This document shows positions 5,223 to 9,173 of a DNA stretch of 9,173 bases, one piece after another (within the stretch, counting starts at the first letter, position 1; each line of letters begins with the position of its first letter). The DNA is from an uncultured Pseudoxanthomonas sp. (GTDB taxonomy: Bacteria; Pseudomonadota; Gammaproteobacteria; Xanthomonadales; Xanthomonadaceae). The position numbers and the translations under genes are program-made. The notes beneath the pieces were generated by a model, which saw only the letters and a list, made by a program, of their open reading frames with translations, did no database searches and was not told where the DNA came from. Location: contig CAMPIO010000120.1 of NCBI GenBank assembly GCA_946886405.1, positions 1 to 9,173 on the forward strand, given 5' to 3'.

Positions 5223-6416
5223 TCACTTCCTTGGTGCGGTGATGCCGTGCCGCTGGAGGATCTCGCGCACCCGGTCCAGCGGGATGGCCTCGACGGTCTC
5301 GCCGTTGCCACTGACCGTGGTCGCCATGAAGAGCGCGTTGTAGATGGCTTCCTCGACCGCTTCCACACTGGCCTGGAACACCGCGCTCATCTGCTCGTTC
5401 GCCAGTTCCGAGGTGTCCAGCCGTGGCGCGTCGAAGGCGCGCCGTACCGCGTCCGCAGTGGAAAACGCTACGACGTAGTCGCCGCTGCCATTGGAGGCGG
5501 AGCTGCCTGTGCGGCCCAGGCCCATCATCGCGCGCGAGGCGACGCGGCGCAGGTTGCGGTCGGCCAGCGGCGCATCCGTCGCGATCACGATGATGATCGA
5601 ACCGTCGCCACGATCATCCGCCGGACCATGACGACCATCCGCCTGCAGCGCGACCGCCTTCTGGAAGGCGTAGCGATCCAGTTCGCGACCGACGGGTGCG
5701 CCCGACACCTGCAGTACGCCGCCGAAGTTGCTCTGCACCAGCACGCCGACCGTCCAGCCGCCGAGCGATGCAGGCAGCTTGCGCGATGACGTCCCGATGC
5801 CGCCCTTCCAGCCGAACGCCACCGTCCCGGTGCCGGCACCGACGCTGCCTTCCTGCACGGCACCACTCGTGGCGGTATCCAGCGCGCGGCGCACGGCGTC
5901 CGCCGTGATCGGACGGGCGCGGATGTCATTGAGTCCGCCATCGTTGGTCTCGCCGACCACGACATTGAGCGAACGCACCTGCTGCATGTCGGGCCGGGCC
6001 AGCATCCAGTCCGCCATCGCATCGGCGGCCTTCCACACGCACAGGGTGCACGTCAGCAGGATGGGGGTTTCCAGCTCGCCGAGTTCGTTGACCTGGGTAC
6101 TGCCGATGAACTTGCCGAAGCCGTTGCCGACATGCACGGCGGCCGGCACGCGCGAGCGGTACACATTGCCCGCGTGCGGCAGGATCGCGGTGACGCCGGT
6201 GCGCACCGTGTCGCCTTCCTTCAGCGTCACCTGCCCGACGCGCACGCCGGCGACGTCGGTGATCGCGTTGTGCGTGCCTGTGGCGAAGATGCCGGGCGCC
6301 ACGCCAAGATCACGGGCGCGCACGCGTGCATCGTCGCCTGCGATTACGGAGAACGAACACGCCACCAGCAACAGGGAGATGACGGGGCGGAAGATCGTGC
6401 GGCGTTCCATGCTCAT
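5223..6416 (-). CDS. Exported P1/DmpA-family self-cleaving aminopeptidase
   Basis: 397-residue member of the DmpA/BapA family (MEROPS S58), N-terminal nucleophile hydrolases that remove N-terminal residues from D-amino-acid or beta-amino-acid peptides and esters. The family hallmark HNAITDVAGVRVGQVTL is at 49-65. GETNDGGLNDIR (155-166) and the Asn in VQSNFGG (Asn230) match active-site regions. GDGSIIIVIATDAPL (270-284) contains the self-cleavage site: the chain should be cut between Gly272 and Ser273, making Ser273 the nucleophile of the small subunit. The N-terminus is an export signal. Residues 17-20 (LVAC) look like a lipobox with Cys20, but SVIA before Gly27 could be an ordinary cleavage site, so lipoprotein or soluble periplasmic protein are both possible. 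GAGGA (complement at 6424-6428) lies 7 bases before the chosen ATG. Only 14 bases separate it from rlmB, implying co-transcription. The exact substrate cannot be told from sequence. Confidence 0.93.
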   Translation of the reverse strand: MSMERRTIFRPVISLLLVACSFSVIAGDDARVRARDLGVAPGIFATGTHNAITDVAGVRVGQVTLKEGDTVRTGVTAILPHAGNVYRSRVPAAVHVGNGFGKFIGSTQVNELGELETPILLTCTLCVWKAADAMADWMLARPDMQQVRSLNVVVGETNDGGLNDIRARPITADAVRRALDTATSGAVQEGSVGAGTGTVAFGWKGGIGTSSRKLPASLGGWTVGVLVQSNFGGVLQVSGAPVGRELDRYAFQKAVALQADGRHGPADDRGDGSIIIVIATDAPLADRNLRRVASRAMMGLGRTGSSASNGSGDYVVAFSTADAVRRAFDAPRLDTSELANEQMSAVFQASVEAVEEAIYNALFMATTVSGNGETVEAIPLDRVREILQRHGITAPRK

Positions 6417-6430
6417 GTCGTTGTCCTCGC

Positions 6431-7174
6431 TTACTGGCGCTGGCGGACGGCCTCGAACAACGTGATGCCGGCCGCAACCGACACATTCAGGCTTTCGATG
6501 TCGCCGGGCATGGGGATCTTCACCAGCCCGTCGCAGTGTTCGCGCGTCAGCCGGCGCAGGCCGTCGGCTTCTCCACCCAGTGCGAGTGCCACATTGCCGC
6601 GCAGGTCGGTGGCGTACAGCGAGGCCGTGGCCTCACCGGCCAGACCATAGATCCACACCCCGAGCTGCTGCAGGTCGCGCAGGCAACGCGACAGGTTGGT
6701 GACCTGCACGACCGGGATACGATCAGCGGCACCGGCCGAGGTCTTGCGCACGGTGGCGTTGACGCCGACCGACTTGTCCTTGGGAATGATCACGGCGGTC
6801 ACGCCGGCCGCCGCCGCGCTGCGCAGGCACGCACCGAGGTTGTGCGGGTCCTGCACGCCATCCAGCACCAGCAGCAGCGCCTTGCCTTCGGCGGCTTCGA
6901 CCAGGCCCTGCAGCTCGTTCTCGTCCCAGGTCGGCGCAGCGGCATAACGCGCGGCGACGCCCTGGTGGCGCAACGAACCGGCCACGCCGTCCAGCGCCTG
7001 GCCGGTGACGCGGCGCACGTCGATGCCCTTGCGGCGCGCGTTCTCTTCGATCTCGGTCAGGCGTGCATTCTTGCTGCCGCCTTCCACCAGGATCTCGCGG
7101 ACGTTGTCGGCGTCGTTCTCGACGGCCGAGGCCACCGCGTTGACGCCGACGATCCACTGGTTCTGCTTGCTCAT
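6431..7174 (-). CDS. rlmB: 23S rRNA (guanosine-2251-2'-O)-methyltransferase RlmB
   Basis: SPOUT (TrmH/SpoU) methyltransferase that uses S-adenosylmethionine to methylate G2251 in the P-loop of 23S rRNA. At 247 residues it is normal for RlmB (243 in E. coli). The N-terminal substrate-binding domain (about 6-80) opens with the family motif IVGVNAVASAV (8-18). The catalytic domain has the three SPOUT motifs: motif 1, LDGVQDPHNLGACLRSA (104-120, with Asn112 and Arg118); motif 2, ALGGEADGLRRLT (198-210, with Glu202); motif 3, IPMPGDIESLNVSVAAG (220-236, with Ser228, Leu229 and Asn230), which forms the knot that holds the cofactor. The start has only a weak ribosome site, and a candidate promoter lies just upstream. 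In many gammaproteobacteria rlmB directly follows rnr; here a GFA-family gene separates them. Confidence 0.96.
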   Translation of the reverse strand: MSKQNQWIVGVNAVASAVENDADNVREILVEGGSKNARLTEIEENARRKGIDVRRVTGQALDGVAGSLRHQGVAARYAAAPTWDENELQGLVEAAEGKALLLVLDGVQDPHNLGACLRSAAAAGVTAVIIPKDKSVGVNATVRKTSAGAADRIPVVQVTNLSRCLRDLQQLGVWIYGLAGEATASLYATDLRGNVALALGGEADGLRRLTREHCDGLVKIPMPGDIESLNVSVAAGITLFEAVRQRQ

Positions 7175-7204
7175 GCGCTCTACGGCCGCGTTGGGAAGGC
7201 CGGC

Positions 7205-7213
7205 ATTATCGCA
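7205..7213 (-). promoter_or_regulatory. Candidate extended -10 upstream of rlmB
   Basis: On the minus strand TGCGATAAT gives a TGn-extended -10 (GATAAT, five of six to consensus). It sits in the 51-base gap between the GFA gene and rlmB and would start transcription near 7198, about 24 bases before the rlmB ATG. No clear -35 is seen. It could let rlmB be expressed apart from rnr and the GFA gene. Confidence 0.35.
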
Positions 7214-7225
7214 CCGACCGCCAGC

Positions 7226-7699
7226 TCAGCGCGGTGGCCACGCGGCCGTGTCGTGATCCGGATGCTGGAAGGACACGACGCCGGCCAGGAACGCGGCGGC
7301 GGCTTCGTCTTCCTCGGTGCGGCGCTGAGGCAGCGCGGACAGGCCATCCACGAAAGGCAGCTTGCCCTCGACACCGTATTGCACCCAAGGCGCACACCCG
7401 GCGGGCTGATCGAAGGCACCTGCGGCCAGCGCCACGCCATCCGGCGCCTCGTAGGTCAGCGGCGTACCGCAGTCACCGCAGAAACCTCGCTGGACCACAT
7501 TCGACGACACGAACCGCTTCGGCTCGCTGCGTGTCCATTCCAGCAGGGCACCGCGCGTGGATACCAGCGGCGCGTAGTAGGCACCGAACGCCTTCTGGCA
7601 CATGCGGCAGTGACAGATCGAGGCGTCCTTGAGCCCGCCGCTGACGCGGAAGCGGATCGCGCCGCATTGGCAGCCACCGGTATGGATCTCGGAAGACAT
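7226..7699 (-). CDS. GFA-family (CENP-V/GFA domain) zinc-binding protein
   Basis: 157-residue cytoplasmic protein of the family named after glutathione-dependent formaldehyde-activating enzyme (Gfa). Most members have no proven activity, so the name should not be read as a function. The domain fills residues about 6-120. The cysteine sets expected for structural and catalytic zinc are present: GGCQCGAIRF (Cys10, Cys12), ICHCRMCQK (Cys29, Cys31, Cys34) and FCGDCGTPL (Cys74, Cys77). The rest of the core is also typical (KRFVSS, 61-66; LAAGAFD, 91-97). GGAG (complement at 7705-7708) stands 5 bases before the ATG, a good ribosome site. The gene lies between rnr and rlmB with a REP-rich stretch upstream, which suggests it was inserted there. 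No formaldehyde or glutathione gene is nearby to support a detoxification role. Confidence 0.92.
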   Translation of the reverse strand: MSSEIHTGGCQCGAIRFRVSGGLKDASICHCRMCQKAFGAYYAPLVSTRGALLEWTRSEPKRFVSSNVVQRGFCGDCGTPLTYEAPDGVALAAGAFDQPAGCAPWVQYGVEGKLPFVDGLSALPQRRTEEDEAAAAFLAGVVSFQHPDHDTAAWPPR

Positions 7700-7740
7700 G
7701 TGCGCTCCGGGTCAATCAAGGGGAAGCACGACCCACCTGA

Positions 7741-7770
7741 TCGTCATCCCGGCGAACGCCGGGATCCATC
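7741..7770 (+). repeat. REP-like palindrome (second family), copy 1
   Basis: A 30-base element with core atcccggc-gaac-gccgggat, a perfect 8-bp stem with a 4-base loop (7746-7765). Elements of the GTCATCCCGGC...GCCGGGAT type are widespread in proteobacterial intergenic DNA. It lies in the 169-base gap between rnr and the GFA gene and differs from the repeat family found after hvfC. Confidence 0.82.
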
Positions 7771-7793
7771 TTGATCTTGGTCGTGCTTCCATT

Positions 7794-7822
7794 CTCCCGC
7801 CTGGCGGGCCGCAGTGCGGGAG
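7794..7822 (-). terminator. Hairpin between the two REP copies, possible rnr 3' structure
   Basis: A 7-bp stem (ctcccgc, 7794-7800, with gcgggag, 7816-7822) has a 15-base GC-rich loop and lies between the two inverted REP copies, 47 bases past the rnr stop. There is no T-run, so termination is uncertain. It may be part of a REPIN centre. Confidence 0.4.
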
Positions 7823-7831
7823 CAGGATCAC

Positions 7832-7861
7832 GATGGGTCCCAGCATGCGCCGGGACGACGG
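7832..7861 (-). repeat. REP-like palindrome (second family), diverged inverted copy
   Basis: On the minus strand this matches copy 1 (7741-7770) at 24 of 30 positions. The stem is kept: the outer A-T pair has become G-C by two matching changes, and one G-C pair has become a G-T wobble. It begins only 7 bases after the rnr stop, so it can form a 3' hairpin on the rnr message. Confidence 0.72.
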
Positions 7862-7868
7862 ATCTGAA

Positions 7869-9173
7869 TCAGTACTTCTGCTTCTTCCGCTTGGCGGGCT
7901 CCCCCCGCGGCGCGGGCGACGGCAGGCCACTGTCCTTCGACTTGTCCTCGACCAGGCGGAAGTCGATCTTGCGCTCCTCCAGGCTGGCCTTCAGCACGAT
8001 GATGCGCACGCGGTCGCCCAAGCGGAACGCCATGCCGCGACGCTCTCCCGACAATGTCTTGCGCAGCGGATCGAAGTGGTAATAGTCCTGCGGCAACTGG
8101 GTGACATGGACAAGGCCGTTGACCTTGGACTGGTCGAGTTCCACGAACAGGCCAAAGCTGGTGACACCGCTGATGACGCCATCGAACTGGCCACCGACGT
8201 GCTTCTCCATCCATGCGGCGCGATACCGTTCGTCGACTTCCCGCTCCGCTTCGTCCGCGCGGCGCGCGCGTTCCGAACACTGCAGCGACAGGGCCGCCAT
8301 TTCGTGTGGCGAATACAGGAATTTTTCCGGCTTGCCCTTGGTCAACGCGTACTTGATGGCGCGATGCACGAGGAGATCGGGATAGCGCCGGATCGGCGAC
8401 GTGAAATGGGCATACGCATCCAACGCCAGGCCGAAATGGCCGGCATTGTCCGGCGAGTACACCGCCAGGCTCTGGCTGCGCAGTACCACTGATTCGAGCA
8501 GGGCGACGTCGGGACGCTCGCGGATCTTCTTGAGCAGCTGGGTGAAATCGCGTGGCTGCACCTTGCTCCAGGCCGGCAGGCTCAACTTGAACTCCTTCAG
8601 GAATTCGAGCAAGTCGGCGTATTTGGATTCCGGCGGCCGGTCATGCACGCGGTACGGCGCCGGGACATGGGCGCCAAGCAGGTACCGGGCGGCCTGGACG
8701 TTAGCCGCGATCATGCACTCCTCGATCAACTTGTGCGCATCGTTCCGCTGCAGCATGCCGGCCTGGGTGACTTCCCCGCGGTTGTCCAGCTCGAAGCGGA
8801 CTTCCGATGTCTCGAATTCGATCGCACCGCGCGCCTCGCGCGCCTTGGCCAGCAGGCCGTACAGCTCATGCAGGCGTTCGACGTGCGGCAACAGCGCACC
8901 GATGGACTGCCGCGACTCGGCATCGTTCTCACCCACCGCCTTCCACACCTGGTCGTAGGTCAGGCGTGCATGCGACCGCATCACCGCTTCGTAGAATTTC
9001 GACTGGGTGACCTCACCCTCGCTGTTCACCTGCATGTCGCAGACGAAACACATGCGGTCCACGTTCGGATTCAGCGAGCAGATGCCGTTGGACAGCGTCT
9101 CCGGCAGCATGGGCACGACGAAACCGGGGAAATACACCGACGTCGCGCGCTTCTGCGCCTCGTCGTCCAGCGG
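7869..9173 (-). CDS. rnr: Ribonuclease R (3' part; start lies beyond the right edge)
   Basis: RNase R is a processive 3'-5' exoribonuclease that can unwind structured RNA; it acts in mRNA decay, rRNA quality control and trans-translation. 434 C-terminal residues are in the window, about half of the usual 800 or so. The fragment opens inside the RNB domain with LDDEAQKRATSVYFPGF (fragment residues 2-18), followed by LPETLSNGICSLNP, HKLIEECMIAANV (147-159) and the RNB signature YAHFTSPIRRYPDLLVHR (254-271). The catalytic aspartate cluster lies upstream, outside the window. An S1 RNA-binding domain spans about 324-407 (FDGVISGVTSFGLFVEL). The tail ends RKKQKY, a shortened version of the basic tail seen in E. 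coli. A GTG at 9137 is not the start, because family sequence continues upstream of it. RNase II is less likely, given the RlmB neighbourhood and tail. Confidence 0.95.
   Translation of the reverse strand, partial: PLDDEAQKRATSVYFPGFVVPMLPETLSNGICSLNPNVDRMCFVCDMQVNSEGEVTQSKFYEAVMRSHARLTYDQVWKAVGENDAESRQSIGALLPHVERLHELYGLLAKAREARGAIEFETSEVRFELDNRGEVTQAGMLQRNDAHKLIEECMIAANVQAARYLLGAHVPAPYRVHDRPPESKYADLLEFLKEFKLSLPAWSKVQPRDFTQLLKKIRERPDVALLESVVLRSQSLAVYSPDNAGHFGLALDAYAHFTSPIRRYPDLLVHRAIKYALTKGKPEKFLYSPHEMAALSLQCSERARRADEAEREVDERYRAAWMEKHVGGQFDGVISGVTSFGLFVELDQSKVNGLVHVTQLPQDYYHFDPLRKTLSGERRGMAFRLGDRVRIIVLKASLEERKIDFRLVEDKSKDSGLPSPAPRGEPAKRKKQKY

Noticed and set aside
6536..7774. 412-codon plus-strand frame opposite rlmB and the GFA gene
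   Set aside because: Antisense shadow of two real genes with no motif of its own.

Overview
The window is a gene-dense, GC-rich bacterial chromosome segment. Its gene content, the RNase T, RNase R, RlmB and RhtA protein types, and the two families of short palindromic (REP-like) repeats suggest a gammaproteobacterium of the Xanthomonadaceae type (Pseudoxanthomonas, Stenotrophomonas, Luteimonas or similar). This placement is an inference from protein and repeat style, not from a marker gene. No tRNA, rRNA, CRISPR array, phage gene or insertion sequence was seen, and no gap between genes exceeds 200 bases.

Region 1 (1-2830, + strand). The end of phoU (phosphate regulator) and a strong hairpin are followed by the most interesting locus here, a compact three-gene cluster. 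It consists of a secreted small precursor protein with five EGKCG motifs (hvfA-like), a DUF692/MNIO multinuclear iron oxidase (hvfB-like) and a DUF2063 partner protein (hvfC-like). In relatives of this system the oxidase-partner pair modifies the cysteines of the precursor, giving a copper-binding ribosomal peptide product. Two features stand out. The precursor carries two canonical EF-hand loops between its two blocks of EGKCG motifs. A perfect 12-bp hairpin sits between precursor and oxidase and buries the oxidase's only plausible ribosome binding site. The usual fourth gene (DoxX-like hvfD) is absent next to the cluster.

Region 2 (2815-3660, + strand). An inverted pair of 26-bp REP elements follows; the first copy runs into the 3' end of hvfC and supplies its last codons and stop. 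Next is rnt (RNase T), possibly expressed from a leaderless transcript.

Region 3 (3669-5210). rhtA (threonine/homoserine exporter, - strand) and an XRE-cupin regulator (+ strand) are divergent. Between them lies a perfect 18-bp inverted repeat that overlaps likely -10 elements on both sides, so the regulator very probably controls itself and the exporter.

Region 4 (5223-9173, - strand). In order of transcription: rnr (RNase R, 5' end outside the window), a REP-rich gap, a GFA-family zinc protein, rlmB (23S rRNA Gm2251 methyltransferase) and an exported self-cleaving P1/DmpA-family aminopeptidase. rnr and rlmB are commonly adjacent in gammaproteobacteria, so the GFA gene and the repeats look like an insertion into an old RNA-processing pair.
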